From the NCBI GenBank assembly GCA_015039365.1, contig WION01000118.1, positions 82,399-146,398 on the forward strand: DNA of 64,000 bases, in the 5' to 3' direction. The notes below the pieces were generated by a model, which saw only the letters and a list, made by a program, of their open reading frames with translations, had not been told where the DNA came from and did not search any database. Shown one piece after another: positions 42,854-55,620 of the stretch (position 1 is the first letter of the stretch; each line of letters begins with the position of its first letter). The position numbers were made by a program, and so were the translations under genes. Source of the stretch: Amanita rubescens. Taxonomy: Eukaryota > Basidiomycota > Agaricomycetes > Agaricales > Amanitaceae.

Positions 42854-45800
42854 ATGCAATCTCCCTCAGGCAGGCCTGAGCCGCACCGCAGCGACCCGCT
42901 GCATATCCGCGATGCAAATTTTGTGCCTACTCCAGATCTAAATGCTAAGGAATGCCCAAGGTAATGTACATTGAGCGATCAATGAAATTTATCCCAAAAT
43001 TCATGTACTGTAGGTTCCGTATCCTTATCGTTGGTCGAGTAAGGCTTGTTGGCGTTTTCACTACCTGCTCCATTTACGGACTTTCTTCAACAGACTGGCA
43101 CAGGGAGATCGTCACTTATTCATGCCACGTTCAAAACTCCTCTGGCGGTATGCGCTGTTTTATGGTTGTTTTTCAGCCATTCATCGACATTTAGAATGCT
43201 GGTGTCGCAAATGTCAACGAAGAGATCAAGTCGGCAAACAACAAATACCTAATCCTTCATGATTCTCAGGGTTACGAGCCGGGGAACGTCGAGAAATTCC
43301 AAATCTTAGAGGAATTTATCACAGAGAGGTGTCAAAAGAAGGATATTGCGAAGAAGCTTCATGCTATCTGGTGTGTTCGCCGACCAAAGAGAAAAACCAA
43401 CTGATATTACCTCGCAGGTTGTGTATTGATGCGTCTTATGCTGGTGGTCAGATATTTGAAAAGGGCGACGAAAGAATTTTCGAGCTGAATCGAAACGAAG
43501 GTAACTACCAATTGCTATCCTTATTCTAAGCTGATCGTGACATCAGTGCCGATCATCGTCGTGTTTACAAAGTTTGACCTATTTTTAACGGCATTGCACA
43601 AGCGGGGGGAGGCCAAGGATCTGATTAGTCTGGAGTTCGCCGAGAAAATTTTCAAGAAGAAACATGGGCCAGTATTCGACAAGTTAACCAAGAACGTTGG
43701 AGGAGCAATACCATACGCTCTTGTGTCAAGTACGCTTGTACCCGGTGGCTCTTATTTCTGTATTAGTTAACATTAGCACGCAGTCCGGATGCCCGAAACT
43801 TTGAAACGACTGGTCAAAATCACGATGAAAAGTATACGTGCCAAGACACCGACTTTATTCAGTAGGATCGTGCGCATTAGAGGCGCTTTATTCAATAGGT
43901 CTATTAAACGAGTTCATGCAAGAAGAGAAAATCAAGATCTAGCAGAACTTGCTTTTGCAAGGGCACAACGTGTTGATACGGATGCCAGGATTGCCGCATC
44001 AATCGAGTAAGCTCCCATATCCGGAAATGAATAGACTTAACATTTGGGTTCTTATTACAGAGTAGCGAAAAAGGGTAAGTTGTATCTATAATCTGTTGTC
44101 GTCTATGTTGTGTATTCTTACATCAATCCAAGGACATTGGAGAACAATAGTAGCGGGCATACGCCTTCTCAATGTTAGCCTTCAAGAGTATCTATATACG
44201 ATACATAAAGGCATTATCAGGTCCTGGACTTCCAATGAGGTGTGTACAATGGTGTATCCTAGATATGCTGTTAAATCTATTCTATGACCATAGTTTTTTA
44301 TTACGGATTCAGCCCATCACCGGATGATGGTTCTCGTGGGCGATCTCAATCGTCAGAATATCAGTGCGACGTGCGTGGATAGGAAACGTTGACGAATAGC
44401 CGAGCTAATAGTAGTCACCACAGGCAGAGTAAGACAGCTATAGCTTTGGTAGGGGCGGCGCTAACGAAGCTATGGAGGAAAGGCGTTTACCAACAACGGT
44501 GAGTAGCGTCATTCATCATACCAGCAGAAGTGATAGATTTCTCAACAGACCTGAGCATATGCGCTGTCTCATGGGCTACGTAGTGGATCTTACGCTTATC
44601 CAGCAAGCCATATTTCCTGCTTCACTTCAGCATCTTATCGAAGAAAAAGACTTAAAAGACCGCGTAAATGAAATCATATATGAGTTTTGTTGCTCGGGAA
44701 AGAAGGATGATATACACACCGAAATTCGGGAATTTGTCGCTACTCAGGACTGGCACTCAGAGATTAACGTGGTAAACAAGATCGAGTCGCTGATAAAGGC
44801 AAATAAGGTGTGGCATTTGCATCTCGCTGTCATCTTATTGTTAAACGAGTGTCTCCCCTGCAGATTGACATCCGATTAGACCGAAAGAGGGATCCATTCG
44901 CATCATTGCTTATAATCCTGAGATTCGAGGTGCGAGATTCCAAGGCAACACGTTACACGATATCATTGTTCATGATTACCAGTTGATTGCGAAGGGTCTG
45001 ACGATAAATAAAACTATTCTTGACCTTGTTCGCGAACTGTTGAATTTACCAGACTGCGACGCTAGTATTGTTTCCAGCGTGAAGAATATTTCAGACGTCG
45101 AGCTGTTACTTGATTTCTTCCTCTTTGTAAGTACACCTTCGTGCTTGACATCATTGCTTACTCTTTCTAGTTACTACGCAATGATAACTTGTCAAATTCT
45201 GGCATTCAAAATGCCAAGCGAAAAACAAGAAGTCTGATGTTCAAGCTGTTGTGCAAGGCAGATGTCGGGCCAAGAACTTTGATGATTACTGGTATTAGTT
45301 ATACGGGTCCTAGTACTGGCACCGGAGACCCTAAACAAGTTTTCGAGGGCAAACACCAAGGACAGCAGATCACGCTGACGGCGCTGCGTAAAACTCGCCT
45401 TGAAGATGTAAGTGTATTTTCAGATTCGCTCCTCAAGACGTTGATTTGTCTGGTCAGGATATATTCGGAAAAAGATTCCATAAGCAGGCTCTAGAATGGA
45501 AATCGCTTGAGCATAGTTTTGTCCTCCCCCTGCTGGGAATATTTGAGCAGGATCCTTCACGCCTATTTTTTGTGTCGCCGTCGATGATAAACGGAACATT
45601 GACTCAATGGAGGAAAATGAAAAACCCTTGTGTAGCCGTGGTGCAGACGCGGGTAATGCATCAACATACTTATCAACATAACATTGCTGACATTCGCTAG
45701 ATACTGGAGGTAGCCAAAGGGATTCAGTACATCCACGCGGAAGGGATTGTTCATGGTGACTTGCGCGGGGTAAGTATTAATAAAACATTTCATCACTTAA

Positions 45801-47756
45801 CTCTTATCTTCATAAACCAGGAAAATGTCCTGCTCGACTCTGACTTCCACTGTCGAATCGCCAACTTTGGATTAGCGCAAGCTTCCGACTCCAACTTTCC
45901 ACCACAATCAACCACGACACTTGATTCAAGCGATCCGAGCCCCGAACAATCTGGCATAGTCGATGAAAGACCAAGAGATGTGCATGCGTTCGGTTGCCTT
46001 TACTATGAAGTAAGTGCCCTGAAATCTGCAGCGCACTTGACAGTGACTGTTCTAGGTATTTTTCGATGTTATGCCTTCCCAAGTGCAAAACGGATCCCAA
46101 AGTGGACGACTTGGCACAGGCGAGGAACATCTTGACCAGTCGGACACTCGGACAATGGACGACAAAATTTTGGAACTTATCAATAATTGTCGGATGAGCA
46201 ATCCTTCAGAGCGACCGACAATGGAGCACGTTGTGACGATGCATATGAGATTCACTCCTCTCCCGGCCTTGCTTGCGACGCTCTGTGAAGTATGTGTTCC
46301 GGGGTCACTCCAACTTGATGCCGCTAATAACTGCTAGTTAACGATGCTCGGGCGCTCGATCGTCAATGAGACTACCCTCCGTCTTATTGACGAAATTTTG
46401 AATCTAGCTGAACTAAATACTAAGGTTACCGAACTAAAAATTGAGTCAGACGTAGGGTTGTTGCTTGATTTTGTTCTCCGCGTCTGTATAATCTCTGTTC
46501 AGCGCACTTGCTCTATTGATCATTTATTCCATCTAGCTAATCCGCAATGGTAACCTGACAAACTTGGGCATCCAGGATGCAAATCGGATAGCCAGAAAGC
46601 TGCTGTTCAAGCTAGCATCTATGATAAATACAATACCAAAGTCTCTGTTTATTACGGACGTCAAAATGCATCATGAAACTATTGGTTCCGGCGGCTTTGG
46701 TCGTGTTTTCAGAGGCGAATACGAAGGATTGCAAGCAGCACTGAAAGTGGTGGACAGAGGTCGTTACGACGTGGGTGCATTGCTATTTCTCTCCGTACAA
46801 TAGATCTTGATTCATTTTGATAAGGATTCGCTCAAAAAAGACATCTGTCGGGAAGCCATAGCATGGCGATCGCTTACACACCGTTTTATACTCCCTCTTT
46901 GGGGAATATTCGAAGAGAAATCGCAGTTGTACCTCGTATCACCACTCATGACAAATGGGACTTTGAATCATTGGCAACAGAAGCAGAAGAGAGATGTAAC
47001 TGAGATACGCAGGCTGGTAATACTCCTGTCATTATCAAAGTGGTAGAACAAATTTGCTGATGTTGGTTAGATGCTAGAGGTAGCTGAGGGCGTTCGGCAT
47101 CTCCATTCGGAAGGAATTGTCCATGGTGATCTGCATGGAGTGAGTACCTTGCTACTGTGCACCCTCGTCGATTCATCCCGTTATCCATCAGCGGAATATT
47201 CTCCTCGATCCACAATTCCACTGCAAAATCACTGATTTTGGATCAACCCAACATCACGAGGTCACCGTTACACGTTCCACTGCAGCTCTTTCTATAGATT
47301 TCTCAGCGCCTGAACTATTTGGCGCATGCACTTTGTGTGGCGTGTCTGATAACAAGGACTGTCATGGCAATCAAGATGAAAAGACGATACGCAAAACTAA
47401 GGAAACTGACGTTTACGCATTTGGTTGCCTTTATTATGCCGTCAGTTTCTGATTTATTTCTTCTTACCTTATTTAGCACATTGAACAATGATCTGCAGAC
47501 ATTCTTTGATGCTCATTTGTTTCCTGGGAAAAGTGAATATCAAATTATGCGACTCGTTATAGAAGGAGGACGCCCTAAACGATTGGAAAAGCCAAAAATG
47601 GCAGACAACACATGGGAACTCATCCAAAGTTGTTGGCGACCTATTCCTTCTAAGCGTCCGAAGATGGAAGAAATAGTGACGGCATTGACTTTGTTTGCCG
47701 AGCTCACCACGAAGCAAAGAGTGCGTCAACTATATACACCAAGAATTGATTTATAA
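42854..47756 (+). CDS. GTPase-tandem-kinase protein C (P-loop Lys replaced by Arg)
   Basis: Starts MQSPSGRPEPHRSDPLHIRD. The G domain reads RILIVGR|TGTGRSSLIHATFK, so the invariant Walker-A lysine is Arg (codon 43106-43108). G3 HDSQGYEPGN and G4 VFTKFDLF are kept. The helical region is LMGYVVDLTLIQQAIF. Kinase 1 (about 45180-46270) is degenerate: STGTGDPKQVFEGK for the Gly loop, ITLTAL (Lys lost), IANFGLA for DFG and no APE motif. Kinase 2 (about 46550-47690) has GSGGFGRVFRG, AALKVV, VHGDLHG, TDFGST and APELFGACTLCG, so it is probably active. It is more diverged from A, B, D than they are from each other. The stop at 47756 may be bypassed by splicing into M3, which begins 14 bp later; the phases fit poorly. 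Confidence 0.72.
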
Positions 47757-47769
47757 CTAGTATTAGACC

Positions 47770-48989
47770 TCAGCGGGGCTCGTAATCGTGCCAGAAGAGA
47801 AACGCCAGCGTATGTCGAAGGATCTATATGATTTGTTGCCTAGTCGTCTCCCGCCCAAATACCAGCTAGATGGGAAAGTCCAGTGGCCGGGCGAAGTGCC
47901 TACGAGGCGCGGGAAGAATGTCGACTCGAATATGTACAAGGGAAGACTCCAGGGCCAAGATGTGAAAATTAAGATCATCTCCTTGGTCAATCCGAATGAT
48001 GAGAACGGAGTAATAGTACGTTCCTTGGCACTTTGGACCCGAAACTCTACAGTAACATGCATACCTTCAGAGGATTAAACGTGAAGTTGAGCTGTTAGCA
48101 AAGATAAATGAAATGGATCAGGGAAAGCATATTATACCATTTTGTGGTTATTACTCCCCCGACGGCCTTCGTCTGTAAGTGTGCTCAGCAACATCATCCA
48201 TTGTGCTTCTTGCCGATGTCATATCAGTGCCCTGGTTTTGCCATGGATGGAAAACGGAGATGCGTTGGCGTATGTCAAGAAGCACAAGTATATTGACTAT
48301 AAAAGCCTGGTTTGTTTCCTTTTTATTTTCGTGGTTGTCAATCGATTGTGTGGTCGTAGATCGTTGGAATTGCTCAAGGAATGAAAGTCCTCCACTCTAT
48401 GGATCCACCTATAATACATGGAAATTTCAGAGCAGTTCGTGTCTTATTGCTCAAGGACCCGAAGGAGAGCGCTAATCCTATCGTAAGGAAAAGGTATTTA
48501 TCGGAGATGAGGGTCAACCACTAATCTCGGACTTTGCGCTTGCCAAGGTACGTAACGTCAAGCTACGCTCGTTTTTATCTAAACCTCTTCATCATAGTTT
48601 GATGGGAACTTGATTACCCAAGTCATTCACGTGTCGGACAACTGTCGATGGAGTGCACCAGAGATGTTCGAAGAACAAGCTACTGTGTCGGCCAAGTGCG
48701 ATATCTATAGCTTTGGTATGACTATTCTGCAGGTTGGCTCGACTCCTTTGGACCCGAGACAAGGATACTGAATTTAGCCCAGTTGTTTACGCATGAGAAA
48801 CCTTACACCAACAAGAAAACTGCTCAGGTCTTTTCCGAGAAGCAGACGGGTGAGCTTCCCGACCGTCCGCAAGACGAGCGTGTCGTCAGCCGCGGATTGG
48901 ATGACAGAATATGGAAGCTTCTCTGCCAATGCTGGTCCAAGAATCCAACAGACAGACCTTCGATTGAGGAGCTTTTAGCAGAGTTTTGA
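47770..48989 (+). CDS. MLKL-like pseudokinase M3, lacking the N-terminal bundle
   Basis: The first exon starts after an acceptor (cctcag) with GLVIVPEEKRQRMSKDLYDLL, equivalent to the kinase exon of M2 and M4. The first ATG in frame is 47812. It keeps VKIKII, PFCGYYSPDGLRL and NGDALAYVKKHKY, and has IIHGNFRA (Asn codon 48423-48425), SDFALAK, APEMFEEQ, CDIYSFGMTIL and DRPSIEELLAEF. No helical-bundle exons occur between the end of gene C and this exon. Either M3 is an orphaned 3' part, or it is spliced to gene C as a third, dead kinase. Catalytically inactive by motif. Confidence 0.62.
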
Positions 48990-50696
48990 CATTTATTGAC
49001 ATGGCTAGTCAGGATACCAGAGTTCTACTTGTACGATTGAGAATGCGTAATCAACGTGGATGTGTTCTATAGTTCTGTTAAGACAACCGAGTGCAGCCGG
49101 GAGCTAATACCTTCTCGGTCGGAAAAGGGAGTGACGATTCCTATATGCGTCCGTTCTCGTCGATCAGTTTCTACCGAAGACCTCATGAAGGAAGATGCCA
49201 AACTTCGTAATCGTTCAGCCCTCGCATTCACGGTTCCCTCCCAAACAGACGGAGATTTGGGTCAAACAACCCAACTGACCCTACTTTGGCAAACCAGGTA
49301 AGCCCTTCGGAGAGTTACGGCGCTCGAGCGTCCAACAAGAACTGCAACGAGAGGTCGAGCGAGGCATGAATTGCTAGCAGTGGATGCGCTCGCCGGAAAA
49401 TCAGGGAGTTTTACGTGGACATTAAAACGAGCCAGAGGTCAGGAGCAGGTAACATGTAGGTGACGAATGTCACGGAGGAAGATCAGGAGAGCGGAGTCTA
49501 GAATGGAGGAGAGGGACTTCAGAATTCACGAGGGTGGAATTTTTCGCTGATGAGAGGCGAGGTGAGAGGACGATAAACGGCGCTTGGCGAACGCACACGC
49601 TCCTTTTCCGACAAAACAGTCCTGTTGATCCCCCAGTCGTATAGTTAACGCACTGTTTGCATTATCATAAGATCACCGTTTCATGTATACAAAGTCTTTT
49701 CACACGCGAGGTGGTCTGGAGGATCATCAGTGATACATCCTTTTGGAACCTAGGTACTCACAGTGAATAGCGTGAGCAGTGGCGGAGAAAGTAGAAGCCT
49801 GAGGCGCGGACGTGGTATGGCGGATGAGTCATAGAATCATAGAACAGAAATTGAACGTTGTTTACTACTATTATCGGCACACCGAAGTAATGAAAATGAC
49901 GAGGGGACGACTTTCCAAAGGCGGGTAGCATCTTGGTCAATGACGAGAAGCTCTAGGGTGTTATGCTGTTACTACATTAGTATTACAGTAATAGGGTTAG
50001 ACTCAACACAATGACGCAATCGTCCGAGTCGAATGATGCCTGACAACCGACTCTAGGGTAAGGGTTAAGGCTTGCAGCGGCATCCAGGCAACGACAATTG
50101 ACCTGAACATGTCCCGATGGTGACTCGCCGCCCGCTCAGGACCTCGAAAGCTTCTGCTACTTAAAGATTTGCACATTTGTCCACAAGTCTCTCGATCAGG
50201 CTAAGAGTCATAGCGTTCCTGTAGACAAACAGACATGTGAGGATAAATACGGGGAAGTTCACAATGAGGAATGATACGAACTTGTTTTGAGGACACTACT
50301 GTCACATAAGATGATGACCCGGGTGCAGGGGGAAGGCGGGACCCAGGCCTGGGATCAGTGATGGCGGTTGTAGCGACCTGGATCGACCATAGAAGGCCTG
50401 ACACGTGGCGGGTTTAGAATCATAACACAAAACGTGAACGTTGTTTATTATTGGCACAGAAACAGGCAACGAAGATGCATATGACGAGCGTCGACTTTCA
50501 AAAGGGATTTACGATAGTGGAGCCGAAATAGCAACCGAGCGCATTGCCGGATTAGGAAATGATGAACATGTATACTCATACCAATCGAAGCTGGGCCGGC
50601 GCCTATCGATCACAAGCTAAACCAGCACCACGCAGCGCAAACGTGGGGTATTCTCAGGATCATATTCGCATTTTGCCTTAGGTTTCTTGGTCGGCT
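48990..50696. other. Intergenic region with a repeated block before M4
   Basis: No gene was recognised. A block at about 49800-49930 (agaatcatagaacagaaatt, gaacgttgtttactact, ggcacaccgaag) recurs at about 50412-50520 (agaatcataacacaaaacgt, gaacgttgtttattatt). A purine-rich stretch near 49555-49595 resembles 2075-2160. Confidence 0.5.
49800..50520 (+). repeat. Direct repeat of about 120 bp, two copies
   Basis: Copies at about 49810-49930 and 50412-50520 share atagaatcata-acacaaa, gaacgttgttta(c/t)ta and cgactttc(c/a)aaaggc-type stretches. Both are non-coding and lie before M4. Confidence 0.65.
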
Positions 50697-53600
50697 ATGC
50701 CATTAGGCTCTTGTTTCTCGGCTATTTTCAGATGGGGGCCGACGCGCAAGGTCAAGTTTGCTTCACCCGTCATGTCAAGCGTAGGGCCTGCCTCAGCTCT
50801 TCTGGCTGCCATCGTCGACCTATCTGAGAAGGTACCTCAAAATAGGTCTGTACAATCTCGCACAGTGCAAATTTACTCGAGTCTCACACTCTTTGCAGGA
50901 ATGCTGCTCGCCGGCTGTCTGATAGGTGTCAATACCTGCACAATACCCTAAATCAATATGAAAAGAAACACCTTTCTGCTGATCATACGGGTCGATTTCA
51001 GGATACGGTGTCCAAGTTGGTCATTGGTTCTTCAATGATGAATTAACTGACCTACTGCTGCGTGTAGATGTCTTAACCAGGTCAAGGATGCGATGCAAAA
51101 ATGGTCAGAAAAAAGCTGGATTGAGATGTTGGTGCATCGAGGCGAATTTCAGGCCGAATTCAATGATTGTGATACTGCGATCGCCAATTGTCTTACGATC
51201 TTCTATGTCAGTGCGCTCAGATTGTTCGTGACATAACGGGAATTTATCTCCAACAATTTATCAGACTATTTCACGGATGGTTGCGTCGGCAATCTGGAAA
51301 GAAAACGAAAAATGGACAAGGGATCTAAAAGAGAGCCTGGATGCCGACCACAAGGCTATTATGGAACAGCTCGCCGCTGCTGATTTCATACAACGAGTGA
51401 CAGAGAGCAAGGTCTTGGAGGGCCAGAATGACATAAAGGGGATTTTGGTGATGATGCAAAAGGTACGTGAACTGTACACGTGGAGGCTTGGATTGCTTAA
51501 TATACGCGATTAGGGCCTAGCGGAACACAAGGTCGTGTCTGATGAGGGACGCAAGCGTATAGCCAAGAATCTATATAGGTTGCTTCAGTTGTCGAATCTG
51601 GTCCCACCCGAATGTCAGCTGGACTCCGGAGAGATTGAGTGGTCTGGAGAAGTTCCCATTGATGGCGGCAACAAAAACGTTGATATGTACAAGGGTCTAT
51701 ATCTCCAAAGCGAGGACGTGAGGATCAAGGTCATCCGCTCTGTCAATATGAAGGACGAGAATACGGTCAAGGTATACCTTCCTAACGCTGAGACCTACCT
51801 CGCTTGTGACTCAAAATGCTTTCAGAGGATAAGACGCGAGGTCGAACTGTGGTCAGAGATTTACGCAGTGGACAAGGGAAAACACGTTATACCATTCCAT
51901 GGTTTTTACAGCCCCGATGGCATTCGTCTGTGAGCGTTCTTGGGAATGTTATACAACGCCCCTTATGCTAATGTTTCTGCCAGTGCGTTGGTTAGCCCAT
52001 GGGTTGATAACGGAAATGCTTTAGCATATGTCATGAAAAACGACAACGTTCTCGATTATAAAAAGCTGGTACATTGCCTTGCCTACTTTTCACGCCGAGT
52101 CTAATTGCATCAGTAGATTGTCGGCATTGCAGCAGGGATCAAAGTCCTGCACTCTGTGAAACCTCCCATTATCCACGGAAATTTGAGAGCAGTCCGTGTC
52201 GTTGTTCATCAGTGACATAATAAATCATTGATCTCTTCGCCAGGAAAAGGTACTTATCAGCGATCAGGGCCAACCACTAATCACGGACTTTGCGCTTGCC
52301 AAGGCATGTTTTCGCGATCTGTTTTCATACGTATTGCTAATCTTATTGTTGAAGATTGAAGGGAATCTGATCACCCAAACCACTGGTGAATCCGAAAGTT
52401 GTAGGTGGTGTGCACCAGAGATGCTTGAAGAAAAGGCCATTGTGTCAACCAAGGGTGATGTCTACAGCTTTGGCATGACAATTCTCCAGGTTAGGCTCAG
52501 TTCCTTCTACTTTTTGTCTAAGATGCTCAACTCTTCTCAGTTGCATACACATGAGATGCCATACGTTAATATCAACAAAGCCTTTCACGTGTATTCTAAG
52601 AAGCGGGAGGGTGACGGGCTACCCGATCGCCCGCAGGATGAGCGTGTCGTCAAGCGTGGGTTGGATGAAGGAATGTGGGGGCTTCTTTGCCTCTGCTGGT
52701 CCAGGGACGCGGAGCACAGACCTTCAATTAATGAGTTGGAGATGAAACTGTTGAAACCGGCTGAGCAGTTGCCTCATGAATCTTTAACCGGGAAAGGGCT
52801 GGTCGTGGAGGATGATGCAAAACTGTTGAAATCCGCGGAACAGCCGCTTCAGGAACCGATCACAGTTTTGGTAGGGAACACGCTGGGAGTTGAGGACAAT
52901 TTCGGCGGTGAGAATCACAGAAATGGCGCTGATGAACTGACGGCGAAGCTTTCGGAAGGCCACGTTACTATACATGGATCCATCAAGTCGTCGTTTGCAG
53001 CAAATAGCGAGATAGATACAAGCAAGTCATCGAATAAGGTTGGAGTTCATATCTTAATGTCAAGTCAATCGCTGATCGTATATCTCCCGCACTGCGTTAG
53101 ATGGAGACGATCAATGATATCCAACTTAACCAAAAGAAACTTCTGACGTTTACTTGCATCTCATTATTACTTGCAACCCTAAGCGAGGTGTGCACTGGCA
53201 CATCTGAGGCGCTAACACCCCCCACTGATATGGGCAATGACTAGTTAAAGGCGCTCGGTAAATCTCCAGTTACTGAGGTCACCCTACATCATGCACGCGA
53301 ACTATTGGATCTACCAGATTTTTCTGCTATTCAAATTCCATCCGAAACATGGAGTAGTTCAAATGTCAAGCTATTACTTGATTTCATCCTTTATGTACGC
53401 TGTTTCATTTGAATTTTTGTCTGTCTTGACCTTCCGCCATGTAGTTGTTCCATGAAGATAGGTTAATGAATTTCGGTATTCAAGACGCAACTCAAAGGGC
53501 CAGACAGCTGATGCTCAAGCTGACATTGACGGAAGTCATGCCTGAGTCCTTATTTATTACTGGCATTAAGAAGGATGCTAAGCTGTTCGCTGTGGGGGGC

Positions 53601-54612
53601 TTTGGACGTGTTTTTAGAGGCGATTACAAGGGGAAGCAAGTAGCGCTCAAGATGGTGGACAAAGGCCGTAAAGATGTTACCCCATAATCATTCTTTTTCT
53701 TGCCAAGTGCTGATTAGTTTGGTAAGGGCTCACTCAGACAAGACTTCTGTCGCGAAGCATTAGTGTGGAGATCACTCTCCCACCGTTTTATCCTCCCTCT
53801 ACTAGGGATATTTGAAGATGAATCAGAGTTATACCTCGTGTCACCGTTTATGACAAACGAAACATTAAGACAATGGAGAAACAAGCAAACTCCCACAACA
53901 GCTGATCTACATAAGATGGTAAGGTTACCGTAACAGTGGTTATCAGAACTGTCAAACGATATCGATAATACTCTTTAGATGCTAGAGGTGGCTGAGGGTG
54001 TTCAGTACATTCATTCCGAAGGGATCGTGCACGGCGACTTACATGGAGTAAGAGTTTTGACATCCGATGCTCCCCAATCAGTTCATCTCATCCTCGACCA
54101 GGGAAATGTCCTTCTTGACTCCAATCTTAGCTGCAAAATCACTGATTTTGGTTCAAGTCGACATTTTGAAACAGTCATTTCGCGATCCACAAGAGCGCTG
54201 GTTATAAATTTTGCTGCACCTGAGCTATTGGGTTTGTGCATCAAGTGTGGCCAGTCCCAGTGCAGCAGATGCTATGAAGGTGACGAGAAGGAGCCTACGG
54301 GCAAAACGATGGAAACCGACGTTTACGCATTCGGCTGTCTTTATTATGAGGTGCGTTTCAGGTTCTCCCTCGCTTATGCAGCACATTGAGCGACTGGTGA
54401 CACAGATATTCTTTAATACCGTTCCCTTTCATAAGTCTAACTACGTTCAAGTCATACAACTTGTCGCAAGGGGAGAACGCGCAAGTCAGTTACAAAGCCC
54501 AAAAATGGGAGATAACACGTGGAATCTCATTCAGAGCTGTTGGAAATCCGTTCCTTCTAAACGTCCGAAGATGAAAGAAATAGTAGAGGTGCTGCCAACT
54601 CTACTTGCATAG
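50697..54612 (+). CDS. Fusion protein M4: MLKL-like bundle, pseudokinase, then intact kinase
   Basis: The start is 50697, or 50772 (MSSVGPASALLAAIVDLSEK). The bundle continues NAARRLSDRCQYLHNTLNQYE-like, CLNQVKDAMQKWSEKSW and NDCDTAIANCLTIF. The brace and kinase exon GLAEHKVVSDEGRKRIAKNL lead to a pseudokinase with IIHGNLRA (Asn codon 52180-52182) and DFALAKIEG (DFA 52286-52294), ending RPSINELEMKLL. A linker of about 100 residues repeats KLLKPAEQLP/KLLKSAEQPL. Exons at 53101 (METINDIQLNQKKLL) and 53246 (LKALGKSPVTEV) give the same linker that separates modules in A-E. The second kinase (about 53460-54612) has VGGFGRVFRG, VALK, VHGDLHG, TDFGSSR, APELLG and a Cys-rich insert. It ends MKEIVEVLPTLLA. 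All joins stay in frame. Confidence 0.72.
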
Positions 54613-54929
54613 AGCGTGTCTATGATGTGTTGTGTGACATTGCAGGTCGTCATTGCTGCAATTGTAAAGTAGTACACATGTACGCTAGTCTGATATCCCC
54701 AACTATGAAGTGTAGCATTTTACAGGAAAGTATAATCGCCGTGCTGCTGGAGTCAATGGTTGATAGTGATATCGTCGCTTCCATATCCGTACCATAACGC
54801 CGAAAGAGACTCGAGTCACAACAGACCGCTTTTCTCGGGACAATACCCCTTCACGTTCCGGTTCCATAACGGAGGCCTAGATCAATTCATCTACTTCCGC
54901 CCGTTCAACTGATGAAAAGATGCACCCCT
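54613..54929. other. Intergenic region after M4
   Basis: I see no gene or repeat. Confidence 0.4.
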
Positions 54930-55620
54930 GATTGTAGACAGTCCGACGTACTAGTCTGGCAGTGGGAGGTGGGTCCGGCGTGATCATTTGGTTATAGATA
55001 GGAAGCAGAAGCAGAATCCACGCATATATCCATTTCTTGGTAGAGACTACTCGCTTGATGTACAAGATCATGTGCACCAGTTGAATTCACAAGTCGAGTT
55101 TGAGAAAAAAGGGAGCTGCGACGCACGAGCTCCAAGAGTTGTTGAACAGACCAGTCGAATTTATAAGAAAGGAACGTTCAAAAATTGAGAGCGTTGTTTT
55201 TTTATACTCGATGGAGGAGGATGTCTTGCATCAGCGCACGTTGAATAACTTTCTAGTGTGAGCGGGTCGATAAGAAGCTATTGAAGGAATAGTCAACACA
55301 AATGGCAACCTGGCTTTGGTAGGACCCACTGGACTCTTCGTCCGCGCTTACCCGAAAGCAACTTCATAATCTGCCCGAGTGCGCGCCCTGGACGATGCAG
55401 GTCGGTCGTAGAAAGCTTGGTTGTGAGAGGCGAGCTACAACGGTATCAGTATGTCTACCATCTGGTACCAACATTGAAGGAAAACTTACAACACATGAAC
55501 GTAGCTTCACGGTGCTTCAAACGCTTTCCCGAGTCTCGACTCTCGCTTACCCTCTCCCCGCCTACCTGTCACATGTAAACCCATCCCTGGTCTTCAAGCA
55601 CCGATGCCACATCTGCAGAC
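54930..55620 (-). pseudogene. Relic of PEX3, 3' half, before gene D
   Basis: On the plus strand, 55020-55170 aligns with 17860-18010 inside PEX3 (atgtgcaccagttg-attcac, gttgttraaca), and 55390-55540 aligns with 18330-18460 (ttggttgtgagagg, cagtatgtctacc against cagcatatatcc, cttcaaac then ccctctcccc). Order and orientation match PEX3 on the minus strand. Every reading frame is broken. It marks PEX3-side DNA carried along when the gene A locus was duplicated. Confidence 0.65.
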
